NCBI GenBank assembly: GCA_963743015.1
Contig: CAVUOD010000010.1
Coordinates: 124,001 to 188,000, forward strand
Reading direction: 5' to 3'
Origin: CAVSRC01 sp963743015
GTDB taxonomy: Bacteria; Pseudomonadota; Alphaproteobacteria; Rhizobiales; Kaistiaceae
Length of the DNA stretch: 64,000 bases
The notes below the pieces were generated by a model. It searched no databases. It was not told the origin of the DNA and saw only the letters and a program-made list of their open reading frames with translations. A program made the translations under genes and the position numbers. This document shows, in pieces, positions 1 through 7,832 of the stretch (positions are counted from its first letter, which is position 1; the number at the start of each line of letters is the position of its first letter).

Positions 1-287
1 CGCTGGTCGTTGCGGCCGGGCCGCGCCTTGGCCATGCCGATCTTGACGAGTTGCGCGACCACGCGGGTGGCGCCCGGCTGGGTGATGCCCACCGCTTCGG
101 CCAGTTCGCCGATGGTCAGCGGCCCCAGCCGGTCGAGGGCCGCGAGGAAGGGGTATTGGCTGGAATGCAGCGTCACCCCGTGCGCCGCCGCGACGCGGGT
201 GGCATCGCCCTGCAGGCGCTCGGCAATGCGCTTGAAGCGGGTGCCCAGCATGAGGAACCCCATTGCGCGAACGATATCCTCGGCCAT
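1..287 (-). CDS. MarR-family transcriptional regulator, partial at the window edge
   Basis: The first 95 residues of a small winged-helix regulator are visible, starting at ATG 287 (MAEDIVRAMGFLMLGTRF). The stretch LTIGELAEAVGITQPGATR is the helix-turn-helix with the recognition helix typical of MarR proteins, preceded by the usual N-terminal dimerisation helices. The wing and C-terminal helices lie beyond base 1. MarR proteins usually bind as dimers to short palindromes and often repress their own or a neighbouring gene. An AT-rich palindrome sits 24-46 bases upstream of this start, which fits autoregulation. The EamA transporter gene upstream on the same strand is a plausible co-regulated partner, but that is inference. 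Confidence 0.8.
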   Translation of the reverse strand, partial: MAEDIVRAMGFLMLGTRFKRIAERLQGDATRVAAAHGVTLHSSQYPFLAALDRLGPLTIGELAEAVGITQPGATRVVAQLVKIGMAKARPGRNDQ

Positions 288-310
288 CGATCCACCCCAA
301 TTCATTCAGT

Positions 311-333
311 AGTTATATAACTAAGCATATAAC
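311..333. promoter_or_regulatory. Palindromic operator upstream of the MarR gene
   Basis: Two overlapping dyads are visible. AGTTATATAACT (311-322) is a perfect 12-bp palindrome, and GTTATAT-N8-ATATAAC (312-333) has perfect 7-bp arms. It is an AT-rich island in GC-rich DNA, 24 bases upstream of the MarR start codon, and its size fits a MarR dimer site. Binding is inferred. Confidence 0.5.
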
Positions 334-406
334 ATGAAATGGAACGCTTGTCGAGGGCTTGCGAGGACGGACGGTGCAGTGGGGTGCCGGTCGCTGCCGG
401 TCCGGC

Positions 407-1348
407 TCAGATCGCCCGGCGGCGCGCGGCGCGGCCGGCAAAGAGCAGGCCGTACATGCCGATGGCGATGGCCACCATGGCGAGCACCTGATGCAGCGCG
501 ATCGCCACGCCGGTGAAGACGAGCGCGATCAGCATGGTCACCGCCGGCGTCGGCACCTCGATCGAGGCGGCCAGCGATACGTCGATGTTGCGGATGGCCT
601 GGAACCAGAAGATCAGCTCGACGTAGTAGGCGATCCCCATGATGGCGGCGGCCCGCTGCAGGCCGGGGTCGGTGAGGCCGGCGATGAGCGCGCGCGGCTC
701 GCCGATGGCGAGCGCCAGCGCCAGCAGGAAGACGCCGGATATGAGCAGGCGCGAAAGGGTCACCTGGTTCGGCGTCAGCGTCGTGCGGTCGAGCACCTGC
801 GTCTTGAGCAGCAGATGCGCCGCCGCCCAGAGCAGCGGAACGCCGAGCGCGAAGACCGACCACCAGGAAATATCGGTGATCAGGAAGGTGCCGTTGGTGG
901 TCAGATAGACGAGCGCGACGATCATCAGCGCGGTGAAGCCGAGTTCGGGGAACGTCTTGCGCTTGCCGAGGAAGAGCGCCTCGCCGAGCATGGCGAAGAT
1001 TGGCGTGCCCTGCGAGGCGATGGCCAGGCTCACCGGTCCGGTCTTCTGGGCGGCCACCACATACATGTAGGTGGCCAGGCCGAACATGATGCTCGTCCCG
1101 AGTGCCGCGGCGATCGTCCATGGCCGCCGGCTGCCGGTGCCGGCCGCCTCGAAGAGGCCGCGTCGGCCACGGGCGCGCTCCATGAGGAACAGCGGCAGGG
1201 CCGCGAGGATCTGCCAGACGGTGAGCCAGACGGTGAAGGTCAGCCCGTCGACGTTGGCCGGTCGCGCGCTGGCCAGTACGGGCAGGACGCCGAGAATGCC
1301 GAGGCAGGCGAAGGCCGAGATGATGCCGAGGCGGGGATTGAGGGCCAT
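407..1348 (-). CDS. EamA/DMT-family transporter
   Basis: A 313-residue, very hydrophobic protein with about ten predicted membrane segments in two similar halves of roughly 150 residues, the architecture of drug/metabolite transporters of the EamA family. It begins MALNPRLGIISAFACLGILG and ends with a short basic tail (GRAARRRAI), as expected for an inner-membrane exporter. The second half shows small-residue-rich helices and a conserved proline in SIEVPTPAVTMLIALVF. The substrate cannot be told from the sequence; relatives export amino acids, nucleotide-like metabolites or drugs. The MarR gene downstream on the same strand may control it. ATG 1348 is chosen because hydrophobic sequence begins just after it. 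Confidence 0.8.
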   Translation of the reverse strand: MALNPRLGIISAFACLGILGVLPVLASARPANVDGLTFTVWLTVWQILAALPLFLMERARGRRGLFEAAGTGSRRPWTIAAALGTSIMFGLATYMYVVAAQKTGPVSLAIASQGTPIFAMLGEALFLGKRKTFPELGFTALMIVALVYLTTNGTFLITDISWWSVFALGVPLLWAAAHLLLKTQVLDRTTLTPNQVTLSRLLISGVFLLALALAIGEPRALIAGLTDPGLQRAAAIMGIAYYVELIFWFQAIRNIDVSLAASIEVPTPAVTMLIALVFTGVAIALHQVLAMVAIAIGMYGLLFAGRAARRRAI

Positions 1349-1637
1349 GCGGCCGCCTCACTCAGGGGAGGAATGCGGGAAGAAGCTTTAGCGCCGGGAA
1401 CGGCAGGGGGCAAAGCAAGAGTGTCGCACGCCTTGCCGCGCTGACGATGAATGCGCGGTTCCCTGATGACGCTCTCCATTCTCCCCCTCGCCCACCACGG
1501 AGGAGAGGACCACCAAACACAGGCCATGCCGGGAAACGGTCAAGCGCCGGTCCCGCCGGTTCGCGCATCAGGGGGATCGACGGGTCGCCGGGATCGCACC
1601 GGTTGTGGAGGTGGCGGAGTCGCGGGCGCCGCCGGCG

Positions 1638-1892
1638 TCAGCGGCGGCCGGTCCGCACCAGACGCGGAATGTCGCTGCGCGCAATGCCGAGGTCGCGCAA
1701 GACGGCGTCATCCGCATCGGCGAGCCAGTGAATGTCCTGCTGGTCGCGCCAATGGCGGGCGATCGCCAGGCCGAGCCTGGCGACCAGCCACAGCGCTTCT
1801 CCGGCGGCACGGTGCATGTCCTTGACGATGGCTGGCACTGCAGCCGGCGCGAGATCGCGGGCGTTGCCGTGGCTGAGGGTGATGTATGCCAT
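1638..1892 (-). CDS. DUF1127-domain small protein
   Basis: An 84-residue protein whose C-terminal half (roughly residues 38-80) has the DUF1127/YjiS-like pattern: a helix with Trp (IARHWRDQQDIHWLADADD) followed by VLRDLGIARSDIPRLVRTG. This arginine-rich small domain is abundant in Hyphomicrobiales. Some family members bind RNA or affect phosphate and carbon metabolism, but no role can be assigned here. The N-terminal 35 residues are not part of the domain. It stands alone, with about 290 and 320 bases of non-coding DNA on either side. Confidence 0.75.
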   Translation of the reverse strand: MAYITLSHGNARDLAPAAVPAIVKDMHRAAGEALWLVARLGLAIARHWRDQQDIHWLADADDAVLRDLGIARSDIPRLVRTGRR

Positions 1893-2215
1893 GTGGCTCT
1901 CCGTCGTCGACGGTGGCGAGAACGTGACGGACCGTCAGGCAAGCTGGCGTCGGCGCCGGCGGCCTTCTTGTCCGGCGCCACCACGCCCATGCGCGCACGT
2001 CCGCACGGTAAGATCCGACCGGACCAGCGGGCGCCCAGCGCGCACGAATCAGATCATATGGCGTCCAGGTAAACCGATCGTTGCAGCGGGGGCGGCCGTT
2101 AACGCATGGCGAGGGGCCACCGGCCCCTGTCATGGGCGGGGCCCTTGGCCCTCCGGCTCGACCGGAGGATCATCCCGGCCTTCCATTTGGGGGCTTTGCG
2201 CTCTATGCGGCGCCC
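1893..2215. other. Intergenic region without recognised gene
   Basis: This stretch separates the DUF1127 gene and the cupin gene. It must hold the promoter of the DUF1127 gene near its left end. I see no convincing coding frame, RNA gene or strong terminator in it. Confidence 0.4.
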
Positions 2216-2533
2216 TCACTCCCCCACATGCACTGCCAGCCACACGGTCGGCTGGCTCGCATCGGTCCAGGTGACGCGGTGGCGTTTGTGGGCGGGGAGG
2301 AAGACGTAGTCGCCGGGTGAAAGGCGCATCTCCGCCGCGCCCTCGACGGCAAGGCCGGCGCCGCCCGAGAGCAGGATTACCCATTCGTCATGGGCCTGGT
2401 CGTACCAGAAGCCGGGCGGCGAGGCCTGACCGGTCGAGACGATGCGCTCGATGCGCAGGCCCGGCTGGCTGAAGAGGTCGGTCAGCTCTTCCTCGGCGGC
2501 AGCGGCGGGCAGGTCGGCGAAGATGTTGGGCAT
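2216..2533 (-). CDS. Cupin-domain protein
   Basis: A single-domain cupin of 105 residues starting at ATG 2533 (MPNIFADLPAAAAEEELTDL). The frame is open further upstream, but that part runs into an intergenic palindrome and is not protein-like. Cupin motif 1 is recognisable around HDEWVILLSGGAGLAVEG and motif 2 around LSPGDYVFLPAHKRHRV. The first His of the canonical HxH pair is replaced: the motif reads AHDEW. Proteins of this size and pattern (WYDQAHDEWVILLSG) are common single-domain cupins of unknown function in proteobacteria. A metal-binding or small-ligand role is possible. Confidence 0.75.
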   Translation of the reverse strand: MPNIFADLPAAAAEEELTDLFSQPGLRIERIVSTGQASPPGFWYDQAHDEWVILLSGGAGLAVEGAAEMRLSPGDYVFLPAHKRHRVTWTDASQPTVWLAVHVGE

Positions 2534-2619
2534 TGGGCTTTTCCTCGTCATTCCGACACGCAATTCGTCGTGGCCGGGCTGAACCAATGCGTCCAGCAAG
2601 CGCGGCAGTGGCTGTCGCT

Positions 2620-2692
2620 CCCTCTCCCCTTGCGGGAGAGGGCTGCTTTTCTTGGCAAGCGACAAGCGAGCCTAGAAAAGCAGGGTGAGGGG
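2620..2692. repeat. Intergenic palindromic repeat element (REP-like)
   Basis: A nested inverted repeat. CCCTCTCCCC-TTGC-GGGAGAGGG (2620-2642) is followed by CTGCTTTTCT (2643-2652) paired with AGAAAAGCAG (2674-2683) and then GGTGAGGGG. This mosaic palindrome is typical of dispersed intergenic repeats in rhizobial genomes. It lies between the divergent cupin and DUF1697 genes. Confidence 0.7.
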
Positions 2693-2749
2693 TCATGGCA
2701 AGGCAGCAGTTTCGGGTGCCGGGCACAATGCCCACGCCCCCCTCTCTAT

Positions 2750-2772
2750 CTCTCCCCCGCAAGCGGGGAGAG
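2750..2772. repeat. Second intergenic palindrome
   Basis: CTCTCCCC (2750-2757) pairs perfectly with GGGGAGAG (2765-2772) across CGCAAGC. It resembles the first arm of the element at 2620-2692 and is probably a truncated copy of the same repeat family. Confidence 0.55.
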
Positions 2773-2865
2773 GACCATTGCGGCGAAGCTGTTGCTGGAG
2801 CGGGCGCGGCGCCCGCCGCTCCTGGCCGGCCGCCCTTCGGCCCGAATCGGGCTTATGATGGCCGC

Positions 2866-3450
2866 ATGACCGCCTATGTTGCCCTGCTGCGCGCCGTCAA
2901 TGTCGGCGGGCGCGGCGTGAAAATGGCCGCCTTGCGCGACCTGTTCGCCGATCTCGGCTTTGCCGGTGCGCGCACCCATCTGCAGAGCGGCAATGTCATC
3001 TTCACCGCCCATGGCGAGCGCGCCCAGATCGCCGCCACCATCGAGGCCGGCATCGTCGACCGCTTCGGCTTCCATTCCGAAACCATGCTGCGCAGCGCCG
3101 CCGAGCTGCAGCGGCTCACCGGCCGCAATCCGTTCCCGGAGATGGCGGCGGCCGATCCCAGCCATCTTGTGGTGATGTTCCTTGCCGGCCTGCCGACGGC
3201 GGAGGACCGCGCGGCGCTGCGCATGGAATGGGACGGGCCGGAGACCTGGGCTGCGGTCGGGGCGGACCTGTTCATCTGCTATCCCAAGGGCATCGGGCGA
3301 TCGAAGCTGAAGCTCAAGCTCAAGACGTCGGGCACGGGACGCAACTGGACCGTGGTCCAGGCGCTCGCCGCCCTGGCGGCGGAGGCCGCCAATGGAAGCA
3401 AGCCGGCGGAGGCCGCCAATGGAAGCAAGCCGGCGGAGGCCGCCGACTGA
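2866..3450 (+). CDS. DUF1697-family protein
   Basis: A 194-residue protein starting at ATG 2866 (MTAYVALLRAVNVGGRGVKM). The opening motif LLRAVNVGG, the LQSGNVIF strand at about residues 43-50 and the late block WTVVQALAALAA are hallmarks of DUF1697, a small alpha/beta family of unknown function often encoded as a stand-alone gene in bacteria. The frame is open upstream of 2866 but crosses palindromic repeats, so this ATG is preferred. The last 20 residues are a nine-residue repeat (AEAANGSKP) encoded by a tandem DNA repeat and are unlikely to belong to the conserved fold. Confidence 0.85.
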   Translation: MTAYVALLRAVNVGGRGVKMAALRDLFADLGFAGARTHLQSGNVIFTAHGERAQIAATIEAGIVDRFGFHSETMLRSAAELQRLTGRNPFPEMAAADPSHLVVMFLAGLPTAEDRAALRMEWDGPETWAAVGADLFICYPKGIGRSKLKLKLKTSGTGRNWTVVQALAALAAEAANGSKPAEAANGSKPAEAAD

Positions 3451-3459
3451 AGCAAGCCG
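3379..3459 (+). repeat. Three tandem copies of a 27-bp repeat across the DUF1697 stop codon
   Basis: Units run 3379-3405, 3406-3432 and 3433-3459. Copies 1 and 2 are identical and in frame. Copy 3 has AATGGA changed to GACTGA, which creates the TGA stop of the DUF1697 gene. A fourth partial copy follows. Slippage-generated expansion is the likely origin. Confidence 0.85.
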
Positions 3460-3592
3460 GCGGAGCCGGGTTGTCGCCTGATCTTGCCCTGAATCGCGTC
3501 TGAGCTAGGTCAATTCACAGCCGTCCGCGGCGCGGTTAGTATTCCGGTGAGCCGGTGCATGCGTGCGCCGCGTGCATGAAGGAGGACGTCTG

Positions 3593-3745
3593 ATGTCTAA
3601 GGGACGCGACAGACCATCTCACGAAAAGAAGAAACCGAAATCGGACAAGAACAAGAAGAACAAGCATCAGCCGTTCGGCGGCAAGACGCCGTCGGCGGTG
3701 ATGGCGACCATGCATCCGGATGAGGCAAAGAAGCCGCAGCAGTAA
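3593..3745 (+). CDS. Small lysine-rich hypothetical protein
   Basis: A 50-residue, extremely basic and hydrophilic protein (MSKGRDRPSHEKKKPKSDKN at the start) with no predicted membrane segment. It begins at ATG 3593, directly behind a near-perfect ribosome binding site (AAGGAGG). The C-terminal part holds FGGKTPSAVMATMHPDEAKK. The strong initiation signal and the clear codon bias support a real gene. I do not recognise a family; small charged proteins of this sort occur in Rhizobiales genomes without known function. It lies 61 bases upstream of the DUF72 gene in the same direction. Confidence 0.65.
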   Translation: MSKGRDRPSHEKKKPKSDKNKKNKHQPFGGKTPSAVMATMHPDEAKKPQQ

Positions 3746-3806
3746 TTCGGCATCTGCCGCGGGCGGCAATCGGGTCGCCCGCCGAGCCGCATTGGGGGGG
3801 AAGATC

Positions 3807-4589
3807 ATGATCCGCGTCGGCATCGGCGGGTGGACCTATGCGCCGTGGCGCGGGGCCTTCTATCCGGACGGGCTCAAGCAGGCCGACGAGCTGAAATACG
3901 CGGCAAGCAAGCTCACCTCCATCGAGATCAACGGCACCTTCTATCGCACCCAGTCGGCGGCAAGCTTCGCCAAGTGGCGCGACGAGACACCCGACGGTTT
4001 CGTCTTCGCGGTGAAGGGCCACCGCGCCGTCGTCAACAAGAAGGTCCTGGCCGAGGCCGGCGAGCCGCTCGCCTGGTTCCTCAAGTCGGGCATCACCGAA
4101 CTGGGCGACAAGCTCGGTCCGCTGCTCTGGCAGTTCGCGCCCTACAAGAAATTCGACGCGGACGATTTCGGCGCCTTCCTGGCGCTGCTGCCCGGGGAAG
4201 CCGATGGCGTCAAGCTGCGTCACGTGGTCGAGGTGCGCTCGAAAACCTTCCTGGTGCCGGAGTTCGTGGCGCTCTTGCGCAAGCACAATGTCGCCGTCGC
4301 CTGTGCCGATTCCAACGACTATCCGGCGATTGCCGATGTCACTGCCGATTTCGTCTATGCCCGCCTGCAAAAGACCGAAGAGGCCAATGCGGCCGGCTAT
4401 GCCCCGGCCGAGCTCGATGCCTGGGCGGCGCGGGCCAGGAGCTGGGCCGCGGGGGGCGAGGTGGACGATTTGCCGCGCTTCGGCGCCAAGCCTGCTGCGA
4501 AGAAGAAACGCGACGTCTTCGTCTACATGATCGCCGGCGCCAAGGTCCGCAATCCAGCCGCCGCAACGGCTTTGATCGCGCGTCTCTAG
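3807..4589 (+). CDS. DUF72-domain protein (YecE-like TIM barrel)
   Basis: A 260-residue protein beginning MIRVGIGGWTYAPWRGAFYP at ATG 3807. The GIGGWTY...FYP start, the EINGTFYR block at about residues 45-52 and the FAVKGHRAV segment are diagnostic of the DUF72/YecE family. The family has a TIM-barrel fold of unknown biochemical function and is widespread in bacteria. Late blocks HVVEVRSKTFL and VACADSNDYPAIADVTADF fit the inner barrel strands. The C-terminus is lysine-rich (AKPAAKKKRDVF). The ATG lies 61 bases after the preceding small gene and may be read from the same transcript. Confidence 0.85.
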   Translation: MIRVGIGGWTYAPWRGAFYPDGLKQADELKYAASKLTSIEINGTFYRTQSAASFAKWRDETPDGFVFAVKGHRAVVNKKVLAEAGEPLAWFLKSGITELGDKLGPLLWQFAPYKKFDADDFGAFLALLPGEADGVKLRHVVEVRSKTFLVPEFVALLRKHNVAVACADSNDYPAIADVTADFVYARLQKTEEANAAGYAPAELDAWAARARSWAAGGEVDDLPRFGAKPAAKKKRDVFVYMIAGAKVRNPAAATALIARL

Positions 4590-4779
4590 CCGCTTCCCAT
4601 CCCCTGATTGCGGCCCGTCACGGCCGTTAACCGACGGTCACGCAGGGTGATCGGCCGGCCGCATTCGTGCCCCATTTCGCAGCGCACATCGCCCTCGCCG
4701 CCGCGGAGGGGTCCACAGGGCGGCAGTGCTGGGAGGGACATGCCAAGGATGCGGTTCAACAACAAACGGAAGCCACAGA

Positions 4780-5178
4780 GTGAAAGTAAGCAAGTCACGC
4801 ATTTTTGCGTTCGGGGCAGCCGTCGCGGCGTTTGTCGCGGTGGCAGGTCTTCAGTCGAGTGAAGCGTTAGCCGCCCAGTGCGGCAAGGCGTCCTGGTACA
4901 GCACCGGCACCAAAACGGCGAGCGGCGAAAGGATGAACGCCAATGCGCTCGCCGCCGCCCATCGCAGCCTTCCCTTCGGAACCCGTGTCAGGGTCGACAA
5001 TCTCGCCAATGGCCGTTCGGTGGTCGTGCGCATCAACGATCGCGGTCCCTTCATCCGCGGCCGGGTGATCGACCTCACCCGCGGTGCGGCAGCGCAGATC
5101 GGCATGATCGGCTCGGGCACCGCCGCGGTGCGGGTCACCGTGGTCAGCGGCAGCAAACACCTGCAGGGCTGCTCGTAG
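4780..5178 (+). CDS. RlpA-like septal-ring lipoprotein-family protein (DPBB domain)
   Basis: About 132 residues if translation starts at GTG 4780. An ATG 18 codons upstream in the same frame would place non-signal sequence before the signal peptide. Residues 5-32 form a signal peptide (FAFGAAVAAFVAVAGLQSS) ending at LAA-QCGKASWY. The mature part is a double-psi beta-barrel with the RlpA signatures ASWYSTGTKTASGERMN, ALAAAHRSLPFGTRVRV and VRINDRGPFI, followed by RVIDLTRGAAAQIGM. RlpA proteins are periplasmic; some are lytic transglycosylases acting on denuded glycans. No lipobox Cys is evident and there is no SPOR domain, so this is a minimal soluble member. Confidence 0.8.
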   Translation: MKVSKSRIFAFGAAVAAFVAVAGLQSSEALAAQCGKASWYSTGTKTASGERMNANALAAAHRSLPFGTRVRVDNLANGRSVVVRINDRGPFIRGRVIDLTRGAAAQIGMIGSGTAAVRVTVVSGSKHLQGCS

Positions 5179-5192
5179 TCTTCGGGCAAGCC

Positions 5193-6278
5193 TCAGGCGA
5201 AATCGTCCAGCCGGTCGAATGCCGCTGACTTGATCAGTGCCACGACCGGCTGGCCAACCGCGATGTCGAGCGCCTTGGCCGCATCGCGCGTGATGCGCGC
5301 CACCAGCATCTGACCGCCGACATCGAGCTGCACCTCGACCGCGGCACCGGGGCCGATGGCGATGTCGGTCACCGTCGCGGCGAGGCGATTGCGGATCGAC
5401 AAGAGGCCGGGGTCACCCACCGCCAGTGCCACCTCGCGCGCGCGCACGCGCAGGCGCACCGTGCTGCCCGGCGAGCGGTCGATCGCCGGCGTCCACATGC
5501 GCCCGGCCGGATGATCGAGGATCGTCATGCCGCTCTGCGCATCGTGCGCGATGACCTCGGCCGTCAGCACCATGCTCGCTTCGAAGCGCCCGGTATGGGG
5601 ACGCAGGTCGAGCCGGCCGAAGACGTCGTTCACCGTGCCGCTGGCGATCACCTTGCCGTCGGCGAGCAACACCAGCGTGTCGGCCAGCCGCGTCACCTCG
5701 TCGACGCTGTGGCTGACATAGACGATGGGCAGCTTCATCTCGTCGCGCAGGCGCTCGACATAGGGCAGGATCTCCTCCTTGCGCGCCGGGTCGAGCGAGG
5801 CCAGCGGCTCGTCCATGATCAGCAGGCGCGGGCTCTGCAGCAAAGCGCGGCCGATGGCGACGCGCTGCTTCTCGCCACCGGAGAGGCCGGCCGGGCGGCG
5901 CTGCAGGAGGTCGCCGATGCCGAGCAGTTCGACGATCTGGTCGAACGAGCCCCAGCGCTGCCGGCGCGGCGTGCGGCGGCGGCCATACATCAGGTTGCCG
6001 TGCACCGAGTAGTGCGGAAACAGCCGGCCTTCCTGGAAGACATAGCCGATGCCGCGCTTGCGCACCGGCACATCGACGTGCCCGCCGGCATCGAACAGCA
6101 CCGCATCGTCGAGGCGGATCGATCCCCGGTCGGGACGCACAAGCCCGGCGATGGCGTTGGTGAGCGTCGACTTGCCGGCGCCGGAACGACCGAAGAGGGC
6201 GGTGACGCCGCCGCTGCTGGCAAAGCGCGCGCTCAGGGTGAAATCGCCCAGCGCCTTTTCGATGTCGACGGTGAGCAT
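5193..6278 (-). CDS. modC: Molybdenum ABC transporter ATP-binding protein ModC
   Basis: A 361-residue ABC ATPase for molybdate uptake. Walker A is GRSGAGKSTL (residues about 30-39), the signature is LSGGEKQRVAIGRAL (about 133-147) and Walker B is LLIMDEPLASLD. The lengths of the nucleotide-binding domain (about 235 residues) and of the C-terminal extension agree with ModC. From about residue 290 the extension has a TOBE/Mop domain (SIRNRLAATVTDIAIGPGAA), which binds oxyanion. It is the last gene of modEABC and starts 3 bases after modB ends. The convergent RlpA-like gene ends 14 bases away. Confidence 0.92.
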   Translation of the reverse strand: MLTVDIEKALGDFTLSARFASSGGVTALFGRSGAGKSTLTNAIAGLVRPDRGSIRLDDAVLFDAGGHVDVPVRKRGIGYVFQEGRLFPHYSVHGNLMYGRRRTPRRQRWGSFDQIVELLGIGDLLQRRPAGLSGGEKQRVAIGRALLQSPRLLIMDEPLASLDPARKEEILPYVERLRDEMKLPIVYVSHSVDEVTRLADTLVLLADGKVIASGTVNDVFGRLDLRPHTGRFEASMVLTAEVIAHDAQSGMTILDHPAGRMWTPAIDRSPGSTVRLRVRAREVALAVGDPGLLSIRNRLAATVTDIAIGPGAAVEVQLDVGGQMLVARITRDAAKALDIAVGQPVVALIKSAAFDRLDDFA

Positions 6279-6281
6279 GGG

Positions 6282-6977
6282 TCAGGCCGCCGTGCGGCGG
6301 GCGACGCGGCGTGCCAGCGTCTCGGAGACGAGCAGCGCGGCGAAGGCGACGACGATGGCAATCAGCGTCAGGCGCAGCGCCGGCAGCTCGCCGCCGGGCA
6401 CCTGGGCATTGGTGTAGATCGCCAGCGGCACGGTCTGGGTGATGCCGGGAATGTTGCCGACAAAGGTGATGGTGGCGCCGAACTCGCCGAGCGCGCGGGC
6501 GAAGGAGAGCACCGTGCCGGCGACGATGCCGGGAGCGGCAAGCGGCAGGGTCACGGTCACCAGCACGCCGATGCGGCGGGCGCCGAGCGTTGCCGCGGCG
6601 GCGCCAAGCCGCGGGTCGATCGCCTCGATCGACAGGCGGATGGCGCGCACCATCAGCGGAAAGCCCATGATCGCCGCGGCCAGCGCCGCGCCGGTCCAGT
6701 TGAAGGCGAAGACGATGCCGAAGGCATGCTGGAGGAAGGCGCCGATCGGCCCCTTGGTGCCGAAGGCGAGCAGCAGCAGATAGCCGGTGACCACCGGCGG
6801 CACGACCAGCGGCAGATGGACGATGCCGTCGATGAGCGAGCGGCCGACGAAACGGCCGCGGGCGAGCAGCCAGGCGACTGCGATGCCGAAGGGCAGGCTG
6901 GCCAGCGCCGCCACTGCCGCCACGCGCAGGCTCAGTTCGATGGCGGACCATTCCTGCGGGGTCAGCGGGTCGAGCAT
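6282..6977 (-). CDS. modB: Molybdate ABC transporter permease ModB
   Basis: A 231-residue inner-membrane protein with five to six hydrophobic helices. It has the EAA-loop motif for contact with the ATPase at EAIDPRLGAAAATLGA (about residues 125-140). The upstream LPLVVPPVVTGYLLLLAFG and the later ALGEFGATITFVGNIPG are highly typical of ModB. It pairs with ModC to form the molybdate channel fed by periplasmic ModA. The gene begins 12 bases after modA stops and nearly abuts modC, so the three are surely co-transcribed. Confidence 0.92.
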   Translation of the reverse strand: MLDPLTPQEWSAIELSLRVAAVAALASLPFGIAVAWLLARGRFVGRSLIDGIVHLPLVVPPVVTGYLLLLAFGTKGPIGAFLQHAFGIVFAFNWTGAALAAAIMGFPLMVRAIRLSIEAIDPRLGAAAATLGARRIGVLVTVTLPLAAPGIVAGTVLSFARALGEFGATITFVGNIPGITQTVPLAIYTNAQVPGGELPALRLTLIAIVVAFAALLVSETLARRVARRTAA

Positions 6978-6989
6978 GAAGTCCTTATC

Positions 6990-7772
6990 TCATGAGCCCG
7001 GCGCCACGATGGTGAAGCCCTGCTTGCGATAGGCCGGCGCGGCCGCGTCCGAGCCGAGAAAATCGAAGAAGGCCTTGGCGTCCGGATTGGTCGAACTGGC
7101 GGTCACGGCTACAGGATAGAGGATCGGCTTGTGGCTGTCGGCGGGAAACACGCCGATCACCTTGACCGCCGGCTCGGCGGCGGCATCGGTGGCGTAGACG
7201 ATGCCGGCCGGTGCTTCGCCGCGGGCGACGAAGGCGAGCGCCAGGCGCACGTTCTCCGACTGCACCACGCGGCCCGCGATGCTGTCCCACACGCCGAGGC
7301 TCTCCAGCGATGCCTTGCCGTATCTGCCGGCCGGTACCGAATCGACATTGGCCATGGCCAGGCGTCCGTCGGGGCCGAGCAGGCCGGCGAGGTCCATGCC
7401 CGGCGCGATCGTGATCTTCGCCGTCGAATCCTTCGGCGCGACCAGGACGATCTCATTGCCGAGCAGGGTGCGCCGCGTCTCCGGCTTCACCAGCTTGTGC
7501 TCAACGGCATAGTCCATCCAGGCCATGTCGGCGGAAAAGAAGATGTCGGCCGGGGCGCCCTGTTCGATCTGCCGGGCGAGCGTCGCGGTGCCGGCATAGC
7601 TGATGGCGACGGTCTTGCCGGTCTTGGCATGATAGGCCGCGGCGACATCGTCGAGCGCATTCTTCAGGCTGGCCGCGGCGAAGACCACCGGCTCGGCGGC
7701 AGAGGCGGGCAGGGCGACGGCGAACACCGGTGCGGCAAGGACGGCGGCAAGAAGCAGGCGACCGAAGATCAT
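6990..7772 (-). CDS. modA: Molybdate-binding periplasmic protein ModA
   Basis: A 260-residue periplasmic solute-binding protein. ATG 7772 is preceded by AGGGAG and yields a clean signal peptide (MIFGRLLLAAVLAAPVFAVA...ASAAEP). The mature protein opens with VVFAAASLKNALDDVAAAYH, whose AASL serines contact molybdate, and continues with ADIFFSADMAWMDY and SVPAGRYGKASLESLGVW, all ModA hallmarks. The gene is directly downstream of a ModE-type operator (7781-7804), so expression should be repressed when molybdate is plentiful. It is the first transport gene of the modABC set. Confidence 0.93.
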   Translation of the reverse strand: MIFGRLLLAAVLAAPVFAVALPASAAEPVVFAAASLKNALDDVAAAYHAKTGKTVAISYAGTATLARQIEQGAPADIFFSADMAWMDYAVEHKLVKPETRRTLLGNEIVLVAPKDSTAKITIAPGMDLAGLLGPDGRLAMANVDSVPAGRYGKASLESLGVWDSIAGRVVQSENVRLALAFVARGEAPAGIVYATDAAAEPAVKVIGVFPADSHKPILYPVAVTASSTNPDAKAFFDFLGSDAAAPAYRKQGFTIVAPGS

Positions 7773-7780
7773 GGCTCCCT

Positions 7781-7804
7781 CGATATGTTCAGCCAGACAT
7801 ATCG
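7781..7804 (-). promoter_or_regulatory. ModE-type operator (Mo-box)
   Basis: CGATATGT-N8-ACATATCG is a perfect 8-bp inverted repeat nine bases upstream of the modA start codon and within the modE-modA gap. The half-site CGATAT resembles known ModE binding sites, and the neighbouring gene encodes a ModE-like protein. Its position over the modA leader suggests repression by Mo-loaded ModE. Confidence 0.75.
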
Positions 7805-7832
7805 CATATGTCACCACGGAGCGGCGGACGAA

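Noticed and set aside
2620..2772. Terminators for the cupin or DUF1697 gene
   Set aside because: The palindromes lie between divergent gene starts and match the style of dispersed intergenic repeats, so termination is not their likely role.
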